A stretch of DNA of 64,000 nucleotides from Asterochloris sp. CNOR1 (taxonomy: Eukaryota; Chlorophyta; Trebouxiophyceae; Trebouxiales; Trebouxiaceae): positions 62,001 to 126,000 of the forward strand of contig OZ017747.1 of assembly GCA_963969365.1 (NCBI GenBank). The letters run 5' to 3'. Positions within the stretch are counted from its first letter, which is position 1; every line of letters begins with the position of its first letter. Positions 32,953-44,400 of the stretch are shown here, piece by piece. The position numbers and the translations under genes were made by a program. The notes beneath the pieces were generated by a model, which worked only from the letters and a program-made list of their open reading frames with translations, did no database searches and was not told where the DNA came from.

Positions 32953-35900
32953 ATGGGAAATGCTCAGAGCAGTGCCATCTTTGATGCAGCATCAAAGGAT
33001 GACCTTACAAGGCTGCAGGAAATTGTTCGCCGGGAGCACATCGACCTGGGCAGCAGTGACAAGGTGTGGGGGCCCTCCAGCTCACCTGCATCCACTGGCA
33101 TGGCTTCTTCTCCTGCCTGAGTGAAGATACATGCACCACAGAATGCATCTGCGTGCAGCTTCTCAATGGATGCTCTAAGCCAAAGGCTGGTGCAGACAGA
33201 CTCTTGCTGCACAGTACAACTCTCCGGGCCAATTCTGGCCAGGCCCTGACAGAGACTCTGCAGAAAGGGGCAAGCCAGCAGTGCTGTTCATCCCTGATTC
33301 CCCCAACACATGCTGTCCACCCCAAAATTGTAGCAGACACATTGAAGACTGTCCTGCAGGATGGGTGGACACCACTCCATTTCGCCAGCTACTGGGGATC
33401 TCTGAAGGTGCTGCGCTACCTGCTGAACAGCGGCGTGAATGTCAATGCGCAGGACAAGGTGCGAGATGCAGGACAGCTTACGATGTTGTGGGTGCAAGAC
33501 GATGCATTTGCAAAGAGCTGGCTGCTTCGAGACAGCAGTAGGCACTGTGCCCCTGATCACTCGGTCTTGAAGCTGCCCACCTCCACTGTGGCAGCAGCTC
33601 AGCCAGCAGCATTGTGGCACAGAATGTGCCATGGGCATCATAAGGCCTGCTGGCTTTCTGGCACCTTTGTTGTGCCTAATGGCTGGATGCTCACACAGCC
33701 AGCAGCTTGTGCCTCTCCCTGGTGCAGACACATAGCAGTGCACCTTGCTGGGTACCTTGCCATCCAGGGCCCAAGCCAACTGTTGCATCAGACAAAGTTC
33801 CTGCTGCCTGCAGTCTGGGAGGACGCCCCTGCACCTGGCAGCCATCCAGGGCCACGCCAACGCAGTGCTGGGCCTGCTCACCCACAGCGCAGACCCTAAC
33901 CTGCGCGATGACCGTGGCATGACTGCGCTGCACAAGGCCGCAGCCCTGGGGCATACAGGCGCTGCCGAGGATCTGCTCAAAGCGAAGGCCGACCCCGAGC
34001 GCAAGCTGCAGGTGGGACCTGCTGCTGGACGGTTGTGCCAGCCTTTGGCTGCTGGGCTGGGCCACAGCTTTGCAGAGGGGCATGTTTGGCTGGGCTGGGG
34101 CTTGTCAACCCTCAAAAAATGGTTGAGCTCCTGGTTGCACCTGATCAAGGTCAAGCGGGCGCGAGTGCAGCCTGGTGGTGGGTTACCTCTGATTGCTTGT
34201 CCATTAAGCAGGGGCAAGCCACATGAGCTTGGTGCTGCCCTTCAAGGACAAGGTGAAACTGGGATCCGCTTGCATATCTGTCAAGGGCTCAGGCAAGCAG
34301 CTTTGGAGTTTCTGGCAGAGGCCTACCACTGGTTTACCTGCAGAAGCATCCGTCGTATTCCCCAAGTGCAAGCTGGGACCTGTGCAGATCTTATTGTTGG
34401 CCATGAGGGAGCTTTGATGCTTTGAGCAACTTCAGCCCTGGATGCTGTGCTTTGTGCCGTCGGGAAGAGCACTGCTTCATGTCAAGCAGGTCTGGCTGCT
34501 GCAACAAGGCACTGTCAAGAGACACACACTTTGACAAGGTGTGTCAATTTGGAGCCCAACCTCATGCGAAGCAGAACTCGAGCAAAAGCCAGATGGTGGC
34601 TGCCGTTCTCAACCATTGATCTCTAAACATCCTGAAGGGGACCTGCAGTGCTACGTGGTGCAGGCCCAGATGGTTGTTGAGTGGAGCAGATCTATTCGAG
34701 GGTTCTGACACTTGCTCTGCAGTAGCCCAGCTCAGAGATCACTGCCAATTTGAAGACTGACTCCCTGCTGCGTGTGCTGTTTGGGTGAGGGTGCTTGATG
34801 TGCTGGCGCCAGCTGGCACATAGCAGGTCTGCCAGGACATGCCCACTTTCTGCACATCTTCTGCCCCTCTTACTGCTGTGAAAACAACATTGCCCCATGC
34901 TGCCTGCAGGATGGCACCACGCCCATCTTCCTGGCAGCCGAGAAGGGCCATGCCGAAATGGTGGAGGTATTGTTCATGCATGGAGCCTCCCACAGGGTGA
35001 GAGCAGCAATTTTGTGCTGCACAATTAATACCATTCACTTGGGACGCATTGCTGGGGGCAGGGCAACGTTCAGCGGTTGTCAGATTTGTTTGTCAAGAAT
35101 AAGTCATCAGTATCATTCTGGGGTAGTGGCACAGGTTTCTATTGTCTGCCAGAAATGCAGATGTGCAGTGCTGCTCATGCGGCTGCCAAAGCTCCAATTG
35201 CGACCCTCCTGCACTGTTGATGCGTATGCCCCCAGCCTACATGTTGCACAGCAGTGCTTATGCAGGGACCCCACTCCCCCTGCCTGACACCACCTCCTTC
35301 AGTTGTGAAAACCTGTAAGTCTTGTGGGTGTGCAGCCTGCATTTGCTCACTTTTGATGGTGCACCTGCAGGTCAGTACTGTTGACGGGACCACGCCGTTG
35401 CATGCTGCTGCCAGCAGCGGCCAGTCGGATGTTGTGCGGGTGCTGCTGGGGGTTGGGGCAGATGCGTCGGCCAAGAACAAGGTGCGTAGGCTGCAGCTAT
35501 GGAGCAGGGTATATCAGTCTGGCACAAACAGCAATCTGCTTTACCTTGCACCAGGTTGCCGCTCCCTCTGTGCTGACGGCATCTGCCGTCCTTCCTAGGT
35601 TGGCTTGGGTGAGAAGTGCCCTGCTTGGCAGGCTCTGTCTTTTGTCCATTTCACAGACTACTCTGCTGAGAGAAATTAGTGGGTTTGCCCAAAGCATGTC
35701 ACTCCCTGATTCACACTTTTGCATCAGAAGAAGATCAGATTTGATCTTTGCAATAAGCAGGAAGGTGTCTGCAAGGGTTTGCTGTGTTTCAATGTTACCT
35801 CAAATATGGAATGTTTCAACATCTGGCTGCGAACAGTGCGGTTGAGCCAATGCTATGACTCGCCACAAGTGTCTGGCTCCTGCAGAGTTCCGAAGCCAAG

Positions 35901-37937
35901 AAGGTGAAAGGGACATGTGCATCACTGCACGTGCTGCCTGCATCAAACATTCAAAGTGTGACCCTGCTGTCCTTCTGTGCAGGACGGGAAGACACCAGCA
36001 GACATTGCCTACGCAGCTGGGCACCATGACATCAGCGCTCAGCTCATCAAAGCTGGGACAGGCGGTGCTCAGGATGCATCACAGGTGACTGCTGTTCTGA
36101 ATGGGCACCTGCTTGGCCCCACAACTAGCCAGCTGTGCCAGCTGACTATCCATGCCAATGTTTACACGTGGTGGCTGCTGCTTGTGAACAAACAAATGGT
36201 AGTCCTCTGGCAGCAGCACCCAGGTCTCTGCACAAGGCAGCAGGCGCACATAACAAAGCATGCAGCTTCAGCACTGTGCTTGTGTGTCAGGCTGTAGCCC
36301 TGTCTCAAAGTGACTGCAGCACAAGGTGCAGCAGGCTCAGGCCACACTTCATCACAACTGCACTGCTGGATTTATGCGGCAGGCTGTGGCCCTGCCTCAA
36401 ACTCACAAACTAATGGCTGATAAAATTGTCCTGTCTGCTATAGGGTTCAGGTGGTGGAAGGTACCCAACAGTGCACAAGGCAGGGGACACTCAGTCAGCA
36501 GCCGAGGGCATGCCCAGTCAGGGACGGTACCCCAGCGTGCACAAGGCTGGCACGTCAGCTCCCCAGCCATCAGCTGCAGCCGCCACTGAGGACCGGCCCG
36601 CTCAGGGGCGCTACCCCGGCGTGCACAAGGCAGGGACGGGGCAGCAGCAGGCAGCACCCACCAACAAGCCAGGGTCAGACACTGACCGGCAGTGGTGGCT
36701 GGAAGGGGCTGGCGCAGAGCCCTCCCCTGCCGCCCCACGCCAGCAGCAGGAGGCGCCAGGGCGCAAGGCCAACCCCTTTCTGAGCCACGATGAGCCTGCC
36801 GCTGGGGCTGCACCCAGTGGGGGTGCCACTGGGCAGCCTGCTCCCGCAGATAAGCCGCACAACCCCAGGGAGGACTTTGAGCGGGGCTTGATGTCTGCGG
36901 TGAGCTCCTGGGCATGTCAGCGCCTCTGGCTGACATCTTTGGCTTGGTTGGGAGGTTGCAGACGGGAGTTTGGGTAGGGCATGCTCGCTGTGGTGAGAGC
37001 CCCCTGGGCTTCTGCTTCACCAGAGGATGATTGATATGGCGCCCTCAGGCCAGCGCAGCACGGTGGAAGGGCGCAAAGAGGGAAGGGCCCTTTTTACTAT
37101 GCCCTTGGTTGCTGCGGCAGCAAAGTGCTGGAGACGAGAGTTACTGCAGCCGCCTGGAGGGCTTAAGGCCCTTGGTACACCTTCTTGTGCTTGCTTTGCA
37201 CAGAAAATAAGCGTTGAACATTCACACATGCCTGCAGGCCCGTGGGGTGTTCCAATTTGCGACCAAGGGCGGCAATCAGAAGCCGCGGGACCCCATTGAG
37301 GAGGCGGAGGCCAAGCAGCGCCACGACCAGCAGATCCAGGAGGACTGGGGCACGGGGGGCGGGACTGAGCAGCAGCGCAGAGGCCTGGTGAGCGGCGGGG
37401 ATCTGAAGAAAAGTGGTGGCTGCGTGTAGCATGGGGGTCTGCAGTGCTGTGCTGCACAGGCGGCAAATTTGCCGGGCTGGCAGCTACTGCTGCTTTTCTG
37501 GCTGCATAGAGATGGCTGGGCGGCCCTGTGCACCAGTACAAGCCCTTAACAAGCGTTCTGTACCGCGTATGGGGCATCTTGCCCCTGGCTGGTGTCGATA
37601 TCTAAGTGATCGTGTGCATTGGTTATTCAGCAGCTCGATGGTGTTGAGTATCGCTGTTGATTTTCTGCATGCCAAGCCAGTCATGACCAGCTGCATCTTT
37701 TAAAGTGCACAATGCTCCCCAGACTGCCGTCTTGACTGGGAAGTGGGTCACTCTGTGTTGCAGGAAGCTCAGTACAACCTGGAGCCTTACTCAGATGCCC
37801 AGCACCACCAGCAGATCAATTCTGGAGGCAGCAAGTACCCGTCCATACACACGTCTGGAGGGGCCGCCAGGCCTGCTGCAAAGGATGACATCACCTCCCG
37901 CTTGGACCAGCTTGAGCTAGAGAGCCTCAGGCGATGA
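32953..37937 (+). CDS. Putatively N-myristoylated ankyrin-repeat protein with YPxxHxAG repeats
   Basis: Nine exons, all phase 0: 32953-33063, 33360-33458, 33814-34011, 34910-34996, 35371-35481, 35983-36084, 36444-36899, 37238-37387, 37764-37937; about 495 residues. The protein starts MGNAQSS, a good N-myristoylation signal (Gly2, Ser6), so membrane attachment is likely. Exons 2-6 encode ankyrin repeats, mostly one per exon: DGWTPLHFASYWGSLKVLRY, GRTPLHLAAIQGHANAVLGL, MTALHKAAALGHTGAAEDLL, TTPIFLAAEKGHAEMVEVL, TTPLHAAASSGQSDVVRVLL, KTPADIAYAAGHHDISAQLI. Exon 7 has three copies of GRYPSVHKAGT separated by Ala/Gln-rich spacers, and a fourth related copy (KYPSIHTSGG) occurs in exon 9. The C-terminal part has a charged, probably helical segment (EEAEAKQRHDQQIQEDW). 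No catalytic domain is seen. The repeated short motif suggests multivalent binding to a partner. Confidence 0.82.
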
Positions 37938-38543
37938 CGTGTTGCCTTTCCAGCCTCTGTTGTGAACTTTATTGGCTGGTGGCTTGTCCCATCTGCTTCA
38001 GGACTTGTTTGTCCGTGTAACATCACACCCTTGATGGCAGGATCAACAAAATTGCAGCATAGTGTTGCCAGGAGATGGCACCTTGCCATTAGTGTAGCTG
38101 TACCACCAGCTCAGCAGCTGGCAGAGGCCATGTGGTGGCAGTACTGGAGCGTGCTATCCAGCAGGGCTGCCGTTGCCCATCAACGCTCTGCGCCTGGCAA
38201 CGCTTCGGTCAAGGTAGCATGGCCACTCCTGGGTCGCTCAGACAATGTGTCAGCACCATGCTGCTGCATCATTGACATCATCTGCCAGGCACAGGCGTTT
38301 TCAGGGTGAGACAGATAGGGCGCATCACATATAGGTTGCAGATCAGCTGGAGGAGCAGATCAGCTGGAGGATGCGCGCTCGATGATGATGTGAGGCTTTT
38401 CTGCTCGCCTTGGCGCCCCAGTCCATGAGACTTTCAGCCCAGCCCTGATTTCTCATTTGCACAGTTCCTGTTGCTTGCTCTGTTGTCCTTGATCAGGCCG
38501 GCAACAGGTGGAAGACAGTCCCTGCCTGTCAGGCTGCTGAGCC
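37938..38543. other. Intergenic region with polyadenylation motif
   Basis: No exon is supported. A TGTAA motif at 38016-38020 lies 79 nt after the stop of the ankyrin gene and fits the green-algal polyadenylation signal. A short duplication (AGATCAGCTGGAGGA twice, 38339-38372) lies upstream of the BMT5-like gene. Confidence 0.4.
38016..38020 (+). terminator. TGTAA polyadenylation-like motif
   Basis: TGTAA, the usual chlorophyte poly(A) signal, 79 nt downstream of the ankyrin gene stop at 37937. Confidence 0.4.
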
Positions 38544-41316
38544 ATGGGTGGCGGCAAGGCAAGGCGCAAGAAACTGCGCCAGCACCTGGCCACCACGGGC
38601 ACCACCCCAACCAAGAAGCGTGCGCAGGTTAAGCCAGGCCAGAAACGTAAAGGCGCGCTGCAGCAGGCCGGCAGCTTGGCACCAGTCAGCAAGTCCAAGA
38701 AACGGCGCCTGCAGCAGGTATGGCCCAAAGGGTTTCAGCTATGCTGGCAGGCCTGGGACTTAGCAGGCGACCTTGTTTGAGCATTGCTGTGCACCTGCTT
38801 GTGACTCAGCAGGCGACCCTCCTTGCAGCATCGCTGTGCACCTGCTTTTGACCTGGCCGGCATCTTCCTTTGAGCTTTGCTGTGTGTCCGCTCAGTTCCA
38901 CCAGCAGCGGCATGACTGCACTGAGGCTGAGTCATGAGCGTTTGCCTTTCGTGGTGCTCCTTCAGGCCGACAAGGCTGCACAGGCACAGGGCAATGCCCT
39001 GCCCCTAGGGTTTCACCCTGCCCAGAGGGTCCTGTGCGTGGGAGAGGGCAACTTCAGCTTTGCGCGCGCCCTGGCCAGGCTGTTTGATGGGGACGGCTCC
39101 TGCCTGGTGGCCACAGCCTATGACTCAGAGGAGCAGGCGCAGCTCAAGTACGAGGTGAGCTGTGACAGGCACACAGCGTGTAGGCACAGCACCTGCTTGG
39201 TGGTGGCAAGGCTCTCTTGCACACTGTGGGGGGCGCCTCACGGTTTTGATACTTGCCAGCTCAAGTATGAGGTCAATCGGGAACTGTGCCTACACATGCA
39301 CCCCCAAGGCTGCGGCAGCCTGACCCAGTTTGATTGGAGGTGTCGTGCTGTTCGTGCTTGTGGCTGGGAGAAGCAGGAGATGCACAAATCCCAGGCTGGC
39401 CTCCTGCATTGAAAGCCAAAGAGGCAAGTGCGGCCATGCAAAGTGTGTCTGCAGCCTTTTGTCTTTGAGATCTTCTGAACAGCTAGTGTGCACCAGCCCC
39501 TGCACTTCTGTACACACACCAGCAGGCAGTGAATTTGAAACGAGGACAACACTTCCTCATCTGCAGCGAGCTCCTTTCCGAGAGGAGCGGTCAGCATGTT
39601 CCGCATGCAGCATCTGTAGCCACGCAACGTCAGTTTGATTCGTGAAGTTTTGTGTAGTGTATGCTCTGCCCAGTTTGGCATCTTGATGTGATGGCCTTTC
39701 AACAAGCATGGGCAGCTCTTGCTGTGTCTACCTGGTCTTGAACGCAGCACCATAGCGAGGGCTTTTGGCTGCAGCTTGATGCTCTGGGTTAGGGTCTGCG
39801 GGGACTTGCTGAGCCAGGCCCAGACAGCCCACAAACAGCAACACAACATACAACAACACAGCTAGTATATGTTAGAGCTTGGTGGGCGGCTTCTAACACT
39901 GCGTGCCCTTCCGTCACCGCTGCAGGACTGCGAGGATCCCCTGACAGGCATTGCGGCCGAGCTTGAGGCGGCGGGGGCGACCATCAAGTACAGCATTGAT
40001 GCTGCTCACCTGCGCCAAACTCTCCAGGTGGGTGCTACCCTATGCTGCATCACATGCTGCTTACAAGCTTTCTCTGACAGCTTTGGGGATTCTAAGTGCC
40101 AATCAGATTGGCTGCAGGCAACCTGCACTTGTACTTACGCAGCTCCTGATGAGGTTGGCCTGATGGCTGATTTAGCTTTTGCTGCAGCAGGGCAGCTATT
40201 ATGCGGATTGCGAGCAGCAGGGCAGCTATTATGCAGATTGCGAGATGTGCGCATGCGATTCTCAGCCTCAGCACTTGCTGCAGCTCAAGAGCATACCAAG
40301 TTGATCTGTACAAAATCAGTCTACCTCAGAACTGTGACTTTCTGCAGAGGAATAAGAAGCATGGCGGCCTTAGGGACGATGAGCTCCATTTTGACAGAAT
40401 TTGCTTCAATTTCCCCCACATTGGGCTGGGCATCAAAGATCAGGTTTATGATGTGCACTAGATCTACCCTCCTGAAGCGCCTGCTCATCAGTCTGTCTGC
40501 GGTATCGCAGGTTGTTGTGCCAGCAGCTTTTACCTAAAACTTAGGGATCAGCTGCACTGGTGCATGCCCCTTGTGAACCTAATGTGTCTTTCCAGCATGC
40601 CAAGAGCGGCCTGCTTGGGGGGCTGGCTTGACCGCCAGATCTGGCCGCTGTCGACTTGAATATGTGATGTCCTGCTGCAGGCCATCAACATCCAGAAGAA
40701 TCAGCAGCTGTTGGTCAGTTTCTTTTCCAGTGCTGTCGACCTGCTGCGGCCGGGTGAGTGGTGCCTCTCTCACCTTAACTCGACGTGTTTGTCATCTCTC
40801 AAGCGGTGCTGTCCAGGCTTATGGCTCTTTGCAATGCCACAATGGCCACAGACCATGAGCTTGCCAGGCATAGGCTGCAAAGTGCAACAGAATTTTAGAA
40901 ACATGCTCCCATGCGCAGGAGGTCAGGTCATGGTGACTCTGAAGGATGGCGAGCCCTACAGTCTGTGGCAGCCAGTCAGCCTGGCTCACCGCGCCACACA
41001 GGCCCGTCTGCAGCTACGGCGACAGGCCAAATTCCTGCCCGGCCAGTTTCCAGGCAAGTCGTCAACATCGTTCTGGCAGCAAGCCGGCTTTTTGAGCCGC
41101 TGCGCAATGTATGCTGCTTGCTGTCAAGAGGCCCTTCACGGCCAAGCCACCTGCCGATGAGTAGCCAGGCCCACGTCTGTCACGGGTCTCCAAGAGCCTT
41201 ATTGTCATACAGGGTACAGTCACAGGCGCTCTCTGGGATACAAACAGGGCCTGTCATCATCTGACAACCAGGAGCTCCAGAAAGGCTGCACAACGTTCCT
41301 TTTTGAGCTTGTGTGA
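38544..41316 (+). CDS. BMT5: 25S rRNA (uridine-N3) methyltransferase, BMT5-like
   Basis: Predicted nucleolar SAM-dependent methyltransferase of the BMT5/DUF2431 family; yeast Bmt5 makes m3U in 25S rRNA. Seven exons in phase: 38544-38717, 38966-39154, 39926-40027, 40348-40443, 40681-40753, 40919-41053, 41213-41316; about 290 residues. The N terminus (MGGGKARRKKLRQH, KSKKRR) is highly basic and fits nucleolar targeting. The SAM-binding motif is VLCVGEGNFSFARALARLF, followed by ATAYDSEEQAQLKY. Further family hallmarks are FDRICFNFPHIGLGIKDQ, NQQLLVSFFSSAVDLLRPG, GQVMVTLKDGEPYSLW and the ending PGYSHRRSLG. The last intron is GC-AG (TTCCAG|GCAAGT); only this keeps PGYSHRR in frame. It is tail-to-tail with the beta-lactamase gene, 183 bp between stops. 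Confidence 0.92.
38762..38853 (+). repeat. 46-bp tandem duplication in BMT5 intron 1
   Basis: AGCAGGCGACC ... GCTGTGCACCTGCTT repeats at 38762-38807 and 38808-38853. It lies between exons 1 and 2 of the BMT5-like gene and has no coding role. Confidence 0.8.
40184..40243 (+). repeat. 30-bp tandem duplication in BMT5 intron 3
   Basis: GCAGCAGGGCAGCTATTATG plus GATTGCGA is present twice with a 30-bp period and one substitution. It is a recent intronic duplication. Confidence 0.85.
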
Positions 41317-41453
41317 CGCTAGTGGTCCATGTCTGGATGTGCCTGGCTTTCTGAATGTGACTTTTGGGGTGCGCTTTTGCATTTCATGAGTTTGATTTCC
41401 AATTCATGGTAGTCAGTAGCTCTACTTACTATACTTTCCTTGAGTAGCTGTGC

Positions 41454-41458
41454 TTACA
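41454..41458 (-). terminator. TGTAA polyadenylation-like motif for the beta-lactamase gene
   Basis: On the minus strand TGTAA lies 42 nt beyond the stop codon (41500-41502), a normal distance for a chlorophyte poly(A) signal. Confidence 0.4.
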
Positions 41459-41499
41459 ATACTTGAGCTGCAGAGGGAAGACCCAGGCTCAGGCTTGCA

Positions 41500-44400
41500 T
41501 CACAGTTCTGAGGTCAAACGGCTGCCAGCTTGCTGAGGCACATTGGCATCTGCCTTCCAATACCCCCAGCTGGTCTGGGGCACCAGCCGCTTCCTGACAG
41601 TGATGGCCTCCTTGGTGACATCCACTACATCAAAGTCCTCTGCAATATGGAGACGCCCCTCAGGGTAGTGGCGCCGAATGTCAGAGATGATGGCAGGGCG
41701 GCTGGCATCATTGACCTGCAGCAGGCGTACATTGTGCGTAATTCAGTGGCCAGGGGAAGCTCTCATCTGCAGTACACAAAACAAAGTTCAGCACAGGCCC
41801 ATTCTGACCTGCCAACACCTGCATGTGAGCTGCAAGTTGCTCAAGCAGGAGGCCACTTGCAATGAGGGGCTGCCCAATCCATCGAAAGAAAAAAGGCAAG
41901 ATGCTGCACAGATGCAGTAAGATGCTCACCGTGAGGTGATGGATGACAGGCAGCCTGGGCTCGATCCTGGACAGCAGGTGTCCTGCCTGCTGGGGCGTGA
42001 TGTGGCTGGTGTTCAGCAGGAGCCTGCTCTCAAAGCTGAGCTTGTCAAAGTCCTGCACGAGGGTCAGGACCACTGCTAACACGATGACGTTCACCACCTG
42101 TTGCAGCCATCAGGCCTTGGATCGAAACACAGTTTCAGGCCCTGGCATAGGACACGGCCCATCACTGGCAGCCAAGTCGGCAATCCAGCAGCTGTGCAGG
42201 CCATGCCTCCTTCTGCTGCCAAGTGCCTCAAGAGGAGCATCAGGAGAGCTGCATCAGCGCCATGCTGCCACCTGTTTGCATGCCTGCTCCTGCCTCAGGT
42301 GGCAGAGTTCAAAGCTCTGAGAACCACATTTCACGGGCATGGCTGCCTCTGCAGTGCATGCAGCGATGGCCGCTGTGCTTCTGGACCATGCTCACTGCAA
42401 TGGGCCCCATGTTCTGGAGCAGCAGCACGTCACTGCCCTGAGCCAAGTCCACCAGCCCCTGCGTGGGACGCGTGTCCCCCGAGTAGGTCACCGTCAGGCC
42501 GTTCCAGTCCAGGCGCAGCGCGACAGGGCCTGCAGCAGGGGCAGCAGGTGCTTGGAAGAGAGCTGGTTTAGGCTGGCTGCTGGGCCGCCTAGTAGGAGAG
42601 CTTGCTGGTCAGGGCTGGCTATTGGGCTGCCAGGTGGAGCCGCTCCTCGCAGAGTGAGTCAACGTCTGCAGCAGGGGCACTGAATTTCTGAGAGAGAGCT
42701 GATGTGGGCTGGCTACCGGGCTGCCAGGTGGAGCCGCTCCATGCACAGTGAGTCAGGATCTGCACCAGGGGCACTAGAGTTAGAGAGAGAGCTAGTCAGG
42801 GCTGGCTGTTGGGCTGCCAGGTGGAGCCGCTCCATGCACACTGAGTCAGGATCTGCACCAGGGGGACCAGGTGTTTTTAAGAGAGCTTGCTGGTCTGGGC
42901 TGGCTGCAGGGCTGCCAGATGTGACCCACGCACAGGGCTTGTGCGTTTGAGGGCTTGCAGCAGAACCACCAGGTGTTACTAGGCAGCATGCGGGTTTGGA
43001 CCAGACCGCCCAGTAGAGCCGGTCCAGGCACAGGGCCTCAGGATCTGCAGCAGGGGCAGCACCGTATAGGAATTGGCAGGTCAACATGGCTTGGCCGATC
43101 ACTGCTGGCAACTGGCACCAGACTGGACACAGCGCAACAGCACCTGCACCAGAGGCAGCTGAGCTCTTGTCCGCAAGACCAGACTCATTTTGTTGACAAA
43201 AGAGTGTGTGCACAGCAGCATACTGCGGCGCAGCATACCAACAGTCCCATTACTGTTCTGCTGTGGACAGGAGAGCCCACACTGCACAGCAGAGCAAAGC
43301 GACCAGTTTAGTTGCTGCTGCTGTCGGCAGAAGAGCCCACCATGCACTGCAGGGCGATGCGACCAGTCCAATGCTGTGCTGCCATTGACAGGAGAGCCAA
43401 CGATGCACAGCACAGCAAAGCAAAGCAAATCAGTCCACCCAATGTGCTGCCAATGACAGGAGAGCCAATCGGCACTGCCAGAGAGCAGGTCTCAGCCGGC
43501 AGGCAACAGATGCAGCACATGCCTGACGTGTTGTAATGCTGCACAGGGGTGGAGGTGATGTTCACGCCATCAGCGCTGTAGATCAGGTTGTTCTCTGTGC
43601 TGCTGTCAAACTCGTGGGCAACAACCTGCAGCAGGAGCGACTGTCACCAGGGGAATTTTATGAGGGCTTGATGGAGCGGTTCTGTCTCCCTCTTGCAGGC
43701 CAGATACCACTGCACTCCGCTCATGTGTAAAGCCAGTGGGACTGTCTTGAGTTGAGCAGTGCAGCTGGCAGCTGGATGCACACCAGAGCAGGCAGTGCTG
43801 CAAGGGACAGGTAGATAAACACACCTGATCTCCGTCATCTCTCCGGCCCACCTGCATTGGCCAGTCAGAGAGGCTGTAAGGAGTTAGAACTGATGCTGCT
43901 AGGCAAGTGGAGACCCTGTGCCCACAGCTGACGCAGACAGCCTGGTGCTGCTGCGCGGTGGTGACTATTCCAATCAGCTGTACAAGAGATCAGCCCCCAT
44001 AAGGGCAATCCTGGATTGCTTGCAAGCATTGCTGTGCCATGAGAGATGCAACTACTTTTCAGGTTGCTACCAAGACATGGGCTGGATCTGCTCAAAGGCT
44101 TGCTGGCCTGCAGTGCCGCCTGCGCCTGCCCTGAGACACAGGCGAGGTCTCCTTGGCAGCGCCCGGCTGCTCACCAGATCAATTTTGTGGCGTGAGTGGG
44201 TGTCCCAGGCCATGAACTGGCGCAGCCCATCGACCATGGCTGCCGTGCCGTACTGACTGCCCTCGCTGCATGAGGGACCCCACACATGCCAGGGCTTCCT
44301 GCAGCCACCGCAGCACATGCGGTGAGGAGCTGGAGGCATATGCCTTCTGGGCGGCTCCAGGCGCAGGCCAGGGCTCCCTGCAGCCACCGCAGCACATGCA

